Source of the DNA: DATCZS01 sp036525795
Lineage (GTDB): Bacteria; Actinomycetota; Acidimicrobiia; Spongiisociales; ZC4RG35
NCBI GenBank assembly: GCA_036525795.1
Contig: DATCZS010000059.1
Location: forward strand, 1-9,647
DNA length: 9,647 nucleotides
Direction: 5' to 3'
The notes under the pieces are model-generated. The model worked only from the letters and a program-made list of their open reading frames with translations, had not been told where the DNA came from and did no database searches. The stretch's first letter is position 1. Each line of letters opens with the position of its first letter. A program made the translations under genes and the position numbers. This document shows positions 1-5,225 of the stretch, piece by piece.

Positions 1-166
1 GGTCGACGACACCCAGCCGGGGGTTCGGGTCGAAGAGGTCGCCGAACGTCACCTGCAGCAGCAGCGTGATGAGAAGGGGCAGCAGGAGCACCCACAGGAA
101 GATCGGCGATCGCGGCCCGAGTCGGAGATCCTTGCGCAGCACCTGGAGGATTCGACTGGCACTCAT
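1..166 (-). CDS. ABC-2 type permease, N-terminal part (cut by window edge)
   Basis: Only the first 55 codons are in the window; the gene continues beyond position 1. The ATG (164-166) overlaps the TGA of the upstream permease (163-165) as ATGA, and a purine-rich GAGGAAGG lies about 10 nt before it. The peptide begins MSASRILQVLRKDLRLGPRS, a basic amphipathic stretch, and is followed by a hydrophobic segment at about residues 22-40 (WVLLLPLLITLLL) that should be the first membrane helix. The start of an extracytoplasmic part with a GVVD motif follows. This N-in, one-helix, external-domain start matches ABC-2 permeases and resembles the start of the neighbouring permease. I infer a second membrane subunit of the same exporter, perhaps forming a heterodimer with it. 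Substrate unknown. Confidence 0.8.
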   Translation of the reverse strand, partial: MSASRILQVLRKDLRLGPRSPIFLWVLLLPLLITLLLQVTFGDLFDPNPRLGVVD

Positions 167-1338
167 ATCGTCTGCACCTTCCTCTTCAACACCACCCAGC
201 CGAGGACGAACAACGCCACACACCAGGCGAGCAGCGTCCCGAGCTCCCCGAGGGTGTCAGACCAGCCGGCGCCGTATGCGCTGACATCGACGAGGCCCTT
301 CACCAGCGGGTAGGAGGGAAGGGCGCGGACCCAGATCGACGCCGTGCCGGGGAACATGGCTGCGAACGCCGGGATCAGCAGAGGGATCATGTAGACCATC
401 CCCTGGAACATGGTCGTGATGAAGTCCTTGCCGACCGATCCGGCGAGCATCGCGACGCCGGCCACCATCACCGAGCCGAGCAGGATGAGCACGAGCATCA
501 GAAGGGCGTTGTCGGCGAGCGCACCGATGGCCAGCAGGATGATCACGGCCTGACCGAACCCCATGATCGTTCCGGCGATCCCCTTGGCGGCGAGCACGTC
601 GGCGATGGTTGCGGGCGTCACCAGCATGGCCGTGACCGTGCGGTCCTGGATCTCCTTGGCGATCAGTGACGACATCACGAACATCTCCATCATCAGAACC
701 AGGAACACGAACACCGGCCGAAAGGTGTCACGGGCAGTGGTCTGATCGCCCACCCTGTCGGCCCCGAGCACCACGTAGGTCTCGGCGGGGTCGGGGGTGG
801 TCACCGGGAGGGCTTCGCCGGAGAGGGCGAAGGCGAGCTCGCGCACCAGGCTCGACACGGCCGTCTCGATCTCCTCTGGCACGGCCGCATCGACGTAGAC
901 CGTGACCATGCTCTGCTCCCCGAGCGCCGTGCGGGCGACGAAATCCGGGGGGAAGGCGATTCCGACGTCGATGGCGACCTCCTCCGCACCCTCGGGGGGG
1001 TCGACGTCACTCCCGCCGACCACCAGGCGACCGCCATCCAGCCAGGCGGCGGCGTCGCCCGCCACAACGGCCTCGAGGTCGCCCTCCCCTTCGAACGCCA
1101 CAGGTGCGAGCCCCTGCTCGGCAGCGGCGGTGAGCCCGCTCAGTGCCGGCGTTCCCAGCCCGGACACACCGATCGAGATCGACTCCTCCACGTCGTCGGG
1201 CAGGAGATAGAACAGGACCACCACGACCACCAGCACGAGCGCCGTCAGAATCGCCCAGAGTCGGTCGCGCCCGTACTCGGCCACGTCCTTTCTGACGATC
1301 GAGCCGATCACGGCGGCATGCGACACGGGTCTGGTCAT
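163..1338 (-). CDS. ABC-2 type transporter permease (NatB-like architecture)
   Basis: 391-residue membrane subunit of an ABC exporter. Hydrophobic segments lie at about 28-46, 208-226, 255-275, 279-300, 310-329 and 367-384, giving six helices. A large domain of about 160 residues, probably outside the membrane, sits between the first and second helices. This 1 + 5 layout is typical of the ABC2_membrane_3 / NatB group. The segment KEIQDRTVTAMLVTP (228-242) after helix 2 matches the conserved cytoplasmic coupling region of this family. The ATG (1336-1338) overlaps the stop of the ATPase gene (ATGA), and its own stop overlaps the start of the next permease, so the three products are probably made together. 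The external domain is acidic (DDVEES, EGEGDLEAV). Family known; substrate (ion, drug, lipid) cannot be told from sequence. Confidence 0.9.
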   Translation of the reverse strand: MTRPVSHAAVIGSIVRKDVAEYGRDRLWAILTALVLVVVVVLFYLLPDDVEESISIGVSGLGTPALSGLTAAAEQGLAPVAFEGEGDLEAVVAGDAAAWLDGGRLVVGGSDVDPPEGAEEVAIDVGIAFPPDFVARTALGEQSMVTVYVDAAVPEEIETAVSSLVRELAFALSGEALPVTTPDPAETYVVLGADRVGDQTTARDTFRPVFVFLVLMMEMFVMSSLIAKEIQDRTVTAMLVTPATIADVLAAKGIAGTIMGFGQAVIILLAIGALADNALLMLVLILLGSVMVAGVAMLAGSVGKDFITTMFQGMVYMIPLLIPAFAAMFPGTASIWVRALPSYPLVKGLVDVSAYGAGWSDTLGELGTLLAWCVALFVLGWVVLKRKVQTI

Positions 1339-2198
1339 CCCTCCAGCCCCCTTCCGGTCATCTCGATGAAGATGTTCTCGAGCGTGGCCTCCTCGGTGTG
1401 GATGGTCATCAGACCTCCGGACCCGATCGCCGCCTTGACCTGATCGCCGGCGTCTGCGTCGTCGAGCATCACCGTGCGGTCTTCGACCCCCTCACCATGC
1501 CGAACCCGCACCTTGACCGATCGACGGCCGTGGGCGAGCTTCAGGTTCTCCGGGGTGTCGATCGCATAGAGCCTGCCATCGTTGATGAACGCCACCCTGT
1601 CCGAGAGTTCGTCAGCTTCGAACATGTCGTGGGTGGTGAGGAGCACCGCCGCCCCCCGTTCGGCCTCACGGGAGATCAGCGTCCTGATGGCCTTCGAAGA
1701 CACCGGATCGAGCCCATCGGTCGGTTCGTCGAGGAACAGCACCTTGGGCGAGTTGACCAGCGTCCTGGCCATCATGAGTCGTTGCCGCATCCCCTTCGAG
1801 TATCCGGAGACGCGATCCTTCGCCCGGTCGGCAAGCCCGACCCGGCGCAACAGGTCATCGGTATCGAGGTCCTTGATCCCGAACAGGCTGGCGAAAAAAC
1901 GCAGGTTCTCGGCGCCGGACATCGACTCGTAGAGGTTCTTCTCCTCGAAGCAGACACCGATCTGGGCCTGGATGTTCGGATCGTCCGCCGAGACGTCGAC
2001 GCCCAAGACCTGCGCCCTGCCCGACTTCGGGGAGAGCTGTCCCGTCAGCATCTTGATGGTGGTGGACTTGCCCGCCCCGTTCGGACCGAGAAAACCGAGG
2101 ATCTCGCCGGGAGCCACCTCGAAGGTGATCCCACGAACGGCCTCGACGTCTCCGTACGAGAAGGTGATGTCCTCCACCTTGATGGCCGGTTGGGTCAT
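1335..2198 (-). CDS. ABC exporter ATP-binding subunit (NatA/DrrA-like)
   Basis: 287-residue cytoplasmic ATPase that should power the two ABC-2 permeases encoded downstream. In order: Walker A GPNGAGKST (38-46), Q-loop region GVCFEEKNLYE (81-91) in which the usual Gln is Glu, signature YSKGM (133-137, the degenerate LSGGQ of NatA/DrrA-type proteins), Walker B VLFLDEP (153-159), D-loop GLDP (162-165) and H-loop His190 (LLTTHD). The last 70 residues (GRRSVKV..., ATLENIFIEMTGRG) are the small C-terminal domain common in this group. I chose ATG 2196-2198 because homology starts right there (MTQPAIKVEDITFSYG), it forms an ATGA overlap with the regulator stop, and a GAGGTG lies about 8 nt upstream. 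The 66 in-frame codons further upstream lie inside the regulator gene and are a shadow. Confident of the class; substrate unknown. Confidence 0.95.
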   Translation of the reverse strand: MTQPAIKVEDITFSYGDVEAVRGITFEVAPGEILGFLGPNGAGKSTTIKMLTGQLSPKSGRAQVLGVDVSADDPNIQAQIGVCFEEKNLYESMSGAENLRFFASLFGIKDLDTDDLLRRVGLADRAKDRVSGYSKGMRQRLMMARTLVNSPKVLFLDEPTDGLDPVSSKAIRTLISREAERGAAVLLTTHDMFEADELSDRVAFINDGRLYAIDTPENLKLAHGRRSVKVRVRHGEGVEDRTVMLDDADAGDQVKAAIGSGGLMTIHTEEATLENIFIEMTGRGLEG

Positions 2199-2665
2199 GT
2201 GCGTGCACCTCGCGATCCGATCTCGGCCGCCATCTGCTCCATCAACCGCGGCCATTCCTCCAACATGAATCCCGTCATCTCCCACAACTCCTCCACCCGG
2301 TCCACCCCGGTGGCGGGAAGCACGTCGCGCCCCGCCTCGGCCAGTGCCCGCAGTCCCCTGATCTCCTCCAGGGCGGTGTCCATGACGGTGAGCCACACCC
2401 CGCCGCGAAGGCGGAAGTAGCTCGCCCGATCACCGGGGTACGTCACACGATCCACCAATCCCATCCGCAGCAACTGACGGGTGATCGTCGACACCGAGCC
2501 GGCGCTCACGGCCAGGGTGGCGGCCAGGGCGCTCGACGACTGGTCTCGAGGCTCACAGATCATCAGCCATCCGAGGATTCGACCCGCGGTTCTCGAGTGA
2601 CCGCTGCCCTCCCAGTAGCGCCCGGCCCGCTCCACGAACTCGGCCTGTGCCGGGGAGAGTCCCAT
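2195..2665 (-). CDS. GbsR/MarR-family transcriptional regulator
   Basis: 156-residue winged-helix regulator, first gene of the exporter operon. The N-terminus FVERAGRYWEGSGHSRTAGR (10-29), then ILGWLMICEP (30-39) and the recognition-helix region SAGSVSTITRQLLRMGLVDR (54-73) with wing VTYPGDRASYFRL (74-86), follows the GbsR/MarR pattern closely (family form: FVERxG...SRxAGRILGxLL..P...S...LA..L..S.GSVST.TR.L...GLV.RV..PG.R..YFRL). Residues 89-150 are helical and probably dimerise. I chose ATG 2663-2665 because family homology begins immediately after it and GAAGTG lies 6 nt before; a longer in-frame version reaching 2788 adds 41 low-complexity residues with no homology. The stop overlaps the ATPase ATG. 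Regulators encoded first in an exporter operon usually repress it; ligand and direction of control are inference. Confidence 0.9.
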   Translation of the reverse strand: MGLSPAQAEFVERAGRYWEGSGHSRTAGRILGWLMICEPRDQSSSALAATLAVSAGSVSTITRQLLRMGLVDRVTYPGDRASYFRLRGGVWLTVMDTALEEIRGLRALAEAGRDVLPATGVDRVEELWEMTGFMLEEWPRLMEQMAAEIGSRGART

Positions 2666-2677
2666 GAGATTCACTTC

Positions 2678-2702
2678 TATCTGAAGGCACTGAGACCTGA
2701 TA
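2678..2702. promoter_or_regulatory. Imperfect dyad, possible operator for the GbsR/MarR regulator
   Basis: TATCTGAAGGCA-C-TGAGACCTGATA reads as a 12 + 1 + 12 dyad with 7 of 12 positions matching (TATC, G, and CA near the centre). It lies 13 bp upstream of the regulator ATG and is far more AT-rich than its surroundings, which is why it stands out. Position and size suit an autoregulatory MarR-type site. The match is weak, so this is inference only; the same AT-rich patch could instead be part of the regulator's promoter. Confidence 0.25.
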
Positions 2703-2811
2703 GAGCAGATGGGCAGGTGCGTCCGGGGGGACGGGACCGCCACCGCCCGCCCGGGCCTGGCGGCCGGCCGCGTTTCTGGGCCCGACACGGGTGATATGCC
2801 ATCATGGGCCC

Positions 2812-2865
2812 ATGCACACGGCCACCCCCATCCGCATTCGCACGGGGTTGTTCGCGGCTCCCTAG
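2812..2865 (+). CDS. Possible 17-codon leader ORF before the aminotransferase
   Basis: ATG 2812-2814 opens a reading frame MHTATPIRIRTGLFAAP that ends at TAG 2863-2865. There is no good Shine-Dalgarno before it. If CATCAT (2800-2805) is a -10 element, transcription would begin at about 2812 and the ORF would be read leaderless. The reason to list it is its stop position: TAG ends one base before the left arm of hairpin B (2866-2894) and lies inside hairpin A (2850-2870), so a terminating ribosome would affect which hairpin forms. A short ORF of this size can easily arise by chance, and no run of one amino acid marks it as a classic attenuator peptide. Confidence 0.2.
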   Translation: MHTATPIRIRTGLFAAP

Positions 2866-2894
2866 CGAACGGATCCGGTCCATCGGTCCGTTCG
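2850..2894 (+). promoter_or_regulatory. Two mutually exclusive hairpins abutting the aminotransferase RBS
   Basis: Hairpin A pairs GTTCGC (2850-2855) with GCGAAC (2865-2870), 6 bp with a 9-nt loop. Hairpin B pairs CGAACGGA (2866-2873) with TCCGTTCG (2887-2894), 8 perfect pairs, extended by CCG/CGG (2875-2877 with 2884-2886) around one bulged T, leaving a 6-nt loop. The two share CGAAC (2866-2870), so both cannot form at once. Hairpin B ends directly against the purine-rich AGGAAAGGAG (2895-2904) that serves TTG 2911. At RNA level this could tune translation; at DNA level the three GTTC/GAAC half-sites could be an operator. The pairings are seen in the sequence; the role is inference. Confidence 0.45.
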
Positions 2895-2910
2895 AGGAAA
2901 GGAGCCTCCG

Positions 2911-4191
2911 TTGCACGAACTCATCCGCCGACACAAAGACGTCATCGCCCCCGTGATCGCCTTCGACACCGATCTGGTGATCGAACGCGCCGAGGGTGTG
3001 TGGATCCATGACACCGCCGGAAACCGCTGGGCGGACTTTGCCTGCGGCACCGCCGTCGTGAACCTCGGTCACAACCATCCGGCCGTGGTTGCCGCCGCCC
3101 ATGCCCAGCTCGACCGGGTGATGCACTCGGGCTGCATCTTCCGTTACGACTCGATCGTCGAGGCGGGCGAGAGGCTGGCCCGGCTCGCCCCAGGCGACAT
3201 CGACATGTTCGGCTTCGCCAACTCGGGGGCCGAAGCCGTGGAGGCGGCCGTCAAGCTGGCCAAGAAACACACCGGCCGCCAGGGTGTCATCACATTCCGC
3301 GGCGCGTTTCATGGCCGCACCATGGGCTCGGTCACCTATACGACCTCGAACGCCAAGTACAGGGACGGGTATCACCCCGTTCTCGGCTCGACGTTCGTCG
3401 TGCCGTTCCCTCACCCGTACCGGTGGGGGATGTCCGAGGACCAGGCGGTGGACTACTCCCTCCGCGAGATCGAACTGCTCTTCAAACACGAGGTGACTCC
3501 CAAGAACATCGGCGGAATGCTGGTGGAACCCGTGCAGGGAGAGGGGGGCTACTACCCCGCTCCCGCCCGCTTCCTCCGGGCGCTGCGCGACCTCTGCGAC
3601 CGGCACGGGATCCTGCTGATCTTCGACGAGGTCCAGACGGGATTCGGCCGGACCGCCGAATGGTTCGCCGCAGACCACTACGACGTCGACCCCGACATCG
3701 TCGCCCTGGGCAAGGGGATCGCCAACGGCATGCCGCTCTCCGCCTACGGTTCCAGCCGGGAGATCCTGGACGGATGGGAGATCGGATCGCACGGGACCAC
3801 GTTCGGAGGCAACCCCGTGAGCTGCGCTGCCGCGATTGCGGTGATGGACGTCATGGGAGACCTCTTGCCCAACGCCAGAGCCGTATCGGCCCGGGCGTTC
3901 GAGCGGTTCGAGAAGCTGATGGTCGATCACGTCACCATCGGAGACGTGCGCGGCCTGGGCCTGATGATCGGCATCGAACTCGTGGCCGACCGCGACACCC
4001 GCGCTCCCGACAAGGAGGCCTTCGGCTTCGTCCAGCGGTACTGCCAGGAGCGGGGGTTGGTGATCATCGAGTGCGGGCCGGACGGGAACGTGATCCGTTT
4101 CATCCCGCCCGTCATCACCACGATCGAGCAGCTCGACTGGGCGATCGATCTCATCGACGCAGGGCTCACGGCCTGGGAGGACCGTCGCTGA
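2911..4191 (+). CDS. Class III PLP aminotransferase, 4-aminobutyrate aminotransferase (GabT)-like
   Basis: 426-residue cytosolic fold-type I PLP enzyme that should move an amino group from an omega-amino acid (GABA is the best guess) to 2-oxoglutarate or pyruvate. Visible motifs: SGAEAVEAAVKLAK (105-118, cofactor phosphate), FHGRT (133-137), EPVQGEGG (206-213), IFDEVQTGFGRT (237-248, Asp239 to the pyridine N), the PLP lysine Lys268 in ALGKGIANG, HGTTFGGNP (294-302), GDVRGLGLMIGIEL (344-357) and NVIRF with Arg396. Length, Glu211, Lys268 and the terminal Arg line up nearly number-for-number with E. coli GabT (426 aa; E211, K268, R398, from memory). Start: TTG 2911, six bases after AGGAAAGGAG; no ATG fits better and homology begins within 20 residues. 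A strong terminator follows. Acetylornithine, diaminobutyrate or beta-alanine transaminase activity cannot be excluded. Confidence 0.85.
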   Translation: MHELIRRHKDVIAPVIAFDTDLVIERAEGVWIHDTAGNRWADFACGTAVVNLGHNHPAVVAAAHAQLDRVMHSGCIFRYDSIVEAGERLARLAPGDIDMFGFANSGAEAVEAAVKLAKKHTGRQGVITFRGAFHGRTMGSVTYTTSNAKYRDGYHPVLGSTFVVPFPHPYRWGMSEDQAVDYSLREIELLFKHEVTPKNIGGMLVEPVQGEGGYYPAPARFLRALRDLCDRHGILLIFDEVQTGFGRTAEWFAADHYDVDPDIVALGKGIANGMPLSAYGSSREILDGWEIGSHGTTFGGNPVSCAAAIAVMDVMGDLLPNARAVSARAFERFEKLMVDHVTIGDVRGLGLMIGIELVADRDTRAPDKEAFGFVQRYCQERGLVIIECGPDGNVIRFIPPVITTIEQLDWAIDLIDAGLTAWEDRR

Positions 4192-4201
4192 CCCCGAACG
4201 A

Positions 4202-4235
4202 CGAAGAGCCCGGACGGTGTGGTCCGGGCTCTTCG
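4202..4235 (+). terminator. Hairpin terminator after the aminotransferase
   Basis: CGAAGAGCCCGGAC (4202-4215) and GTCCGGGCTCTTCG (4222-4235) form a perfect 14-bp stem with a 6-nt GGTGTG loop, 10 bases after the aminotransferase stop. No T-run follows (GCGTGCGG), which is common for terminators in high-GC actinobacteria. It separates the aminotransferase from the aldolase transcriptionally. Confidence 0.85.
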
Positions 4236-4432
4236 CGTGCGGAGGGAGGGAGGGTTTCCGCTGACTTCGTGTGCGGTACAACCACCGGTCTTCCCCGCGT
4301 ATTCCCCCTGAGTGGGTTCTCCGCCCCGATGCGGCCGGCCCGGGACCGGGGTTCGCGCCGGAGACGGGCAGCCGGCGGTTGGCGGTACTCGTCGCGCAGA
4401 TGCCATCATCGGAGAATCGAGAGAGGATCCAG
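4236..4432 (+). promoter_or_regulatory. Upstream region of the aldolase gene
   Basis: 197 bp after the terminator and before the aldolase start, with no supported gene. Because the terminator isolates it, a promoter is expected here. Weak candidates are TTTCCG (4255-4260), a 16-bp gap, then TACAAC (4277-4282); or TTGGCG (4379-4384) followed by CATCAT (4404-4409) with a long 19-bp gap. The 10-mer ATGCCATCAT (4400-4409) also occurs at 2796-2805 ahead of the aminotransferase. None is decisive. The ribosome binding site GAGAGGA (4421-4427) is clear. Confidence 0.35.
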
Positions 4433-5191
4433 ATGCTGTCGAATGCCGTCAAACAGAAGCTCGCCGCCGGCGAGATCGTGAAGGGTGTGTTCAGCCGCCA
4501 CCACGCCCCGCAGCTGGCCGAGTGGCTGATCCTGAGCGGTTGGGACTTCGTGCTGTTCGATGCAGAGCACGGCAACCTCGAGCCGTGGCAGGTCGAGGAC
4601 CTCTCACGGGCGGTCGAGGTTCGGGGAGGAACCCCCTTCGTCCGCGCCACCACCAACTCGGCCCCCGTCATCCTCCGCTACCTCGACTCCGGGCCGGTCG
4701 GGATCCATGTCCCATGGGTCAACTCCGCCGAGGAGGCAGAGAGGGTGGTGCAGGCGGTGAAGTACCACCCGAGGGGGATCCGCGGCCTGGCCGGCACGCG
4801 CGCCTCCGACTACGGGATAACCGAGCCGCTGGGCGACTACATCGCCCGGGCCAACCGGGAGACGCTGGTGGTCGTCCACATCGAAACAGTCGAGGCGATG
4901 CAGAGGGTGGACGAGATCGCGGCCGTCGACGGGGTCGACGTGCTGTTCATCGGACCGACGGATCTGTCCCACTCGCTTGGATTCGCCGGCCAGCTCGGCC
5001 ACCCGGCGGTGGTCGAGGCGATGGATCACATCGCCGCCCGGACGCTGGCGGCCGGCAAGTGGCTCGGGTTGCTGGCGGCAACCACCGACCGGGCCGCCGA
5101 GTGGATCGAAAAGGGCGCCACATACCTGACCGCCAACGCCGAGAACATCCTGGCCCCCGGATCCAGCGCCTATCTCGCCGTCGGGACCTGA
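4433..5191 (+). CDS. HpcH/HpaI-type class II (metal-dependent) aldolase
   Basis: 252-residue TIM-barrel aldolase of the HpcH/HpaI - citrate lyase beta family. Members cleave 4-hydroxy-2-oxo acids to pyruvate plus an aldehyde, or make them in reverse, in the cytosol with a divalent metal. Seen: VLFDAEHGN (40-48) with Asp43 and His46, PFVRATT (68-74) with Arg71, the metal ligand Glu151 in VVHIETVEA (147-155), and Asp177 in IGPTDLSHSLG (173-183). These match E. coli HpaI Asp42, His45, Arg70, Glu149 and Asp175 within two positions (numbers from memory), so the catalytic set looks intact. Length is normal (about 250-260). Start: ATG 4433, five bases after GAGAGGA; an in-frame ATG at 4400 lacks a ribosome binding site and adds non-homologous residues. 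Substrate unproven: 4-hydroxy-2-oxoheptanedioate, 2-keto-3-deoxy-L-rhamnonate or another 2-oxo acid are all possible. Confidence 0.9.
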   Translation: MLSNAVKQKLAAGEIVKGVFSRHHAPQLAEWLILSGWDFVLFDAEHGNLEPWQVEDLSRAVEVRGGTPFVRATTNSAPVILRYLDSGPVGIHVPWVNSAEEAERVVQAVKYHPRGIRGLAGTRASDYGITEPLGDYIARANRETLVVVHIETVEAMQRVDEIAAVDGVDVLFIGPTDLSHSLGFAGQLGHPAVVEAMDHIAARTLAAGKWLGLLAATTDRAAEWIEKGATYLTANAENILAPGSSAYLAVGT

Positions 5192-5225
5192 ACCCCGAGC
5201 ACCCGAGGCGACCGCTCTCCAGAGA

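Larger units (their letters stand above)
2666..2910. promoter_or_regulatory. Divergent control region between exporter operon and aminotransferase
   Basis: 245 bp between two diverging genes, with no convincing long gene. It holds an imperfect 25-bp dyad next to the regulator start (2678-2702, TATCTG...CTGATA, 7 of 12 pairs matching), a perfect 12-bp palindrome GCGGCCGGCCGC (2760-2771), a perfect 12-bp palindrome CATGGGCCCATG (2803-2814) and the leader hairpins described separately (2850-2894). The dyad at 2678-2702 is the best-placed candidate operator for the GbsR/MarR protein, because it lies within 40 bp of that gene's start. I could not pick clear -35/-10 pairs on either strand. CATCAT (2800-2805) is a possible weak -10 for the plus-strand transcript, since a start about 7 nt later would fall near 2812. 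Confidence 0.5.

Noticed and set aside
2199..2396. 66-codon N-terminal extension of the ATPase
   Set aside because: It overlaps the regulator gene in another frame, lacks homology, and the ATGA start at 2198 fits both family length and operon structure.
1398..2420. 340-codon plus-strand open frame opposite the ABC ATPase and regulator
   Set aside because: Shadow of the conserved ATPase and regulator; no recognisable motif and low-complexity composition.
2866..2894. LexA/SOS box reading of the GAAC...GTTC repeat
   Set aside because: The actinobacterial LexA box needs GAAC and GTTC about 4 bp apart; here they are separated by roughly 20 bp, and no DNA-repair gene follows.
4400..4432. Earlier ATG start (4400) for the aldolase
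   Set aside because: No Shine-Dalgarno before it, the added residues lack homology, and the good GAGAGGA site would then lie inside the gene.
2677..4671. 664-codon open frame on the minus strand opposite the aminotransferase
   Set aside because: It is antisense to a clearly conserved class III aminotransferase and the start of the aldolase. Its composition (rich in H, G, R, D, V with no domain pattern) is that of a stop-poor shadow frame in high-GC DNA.
5192..5225. Terminator in the 34-bp gap between the convergent aldolase and acs
   Set aside because: Only a trivial CTCT/AGAG match is visible; no stable hairpin or T-run on either strand.
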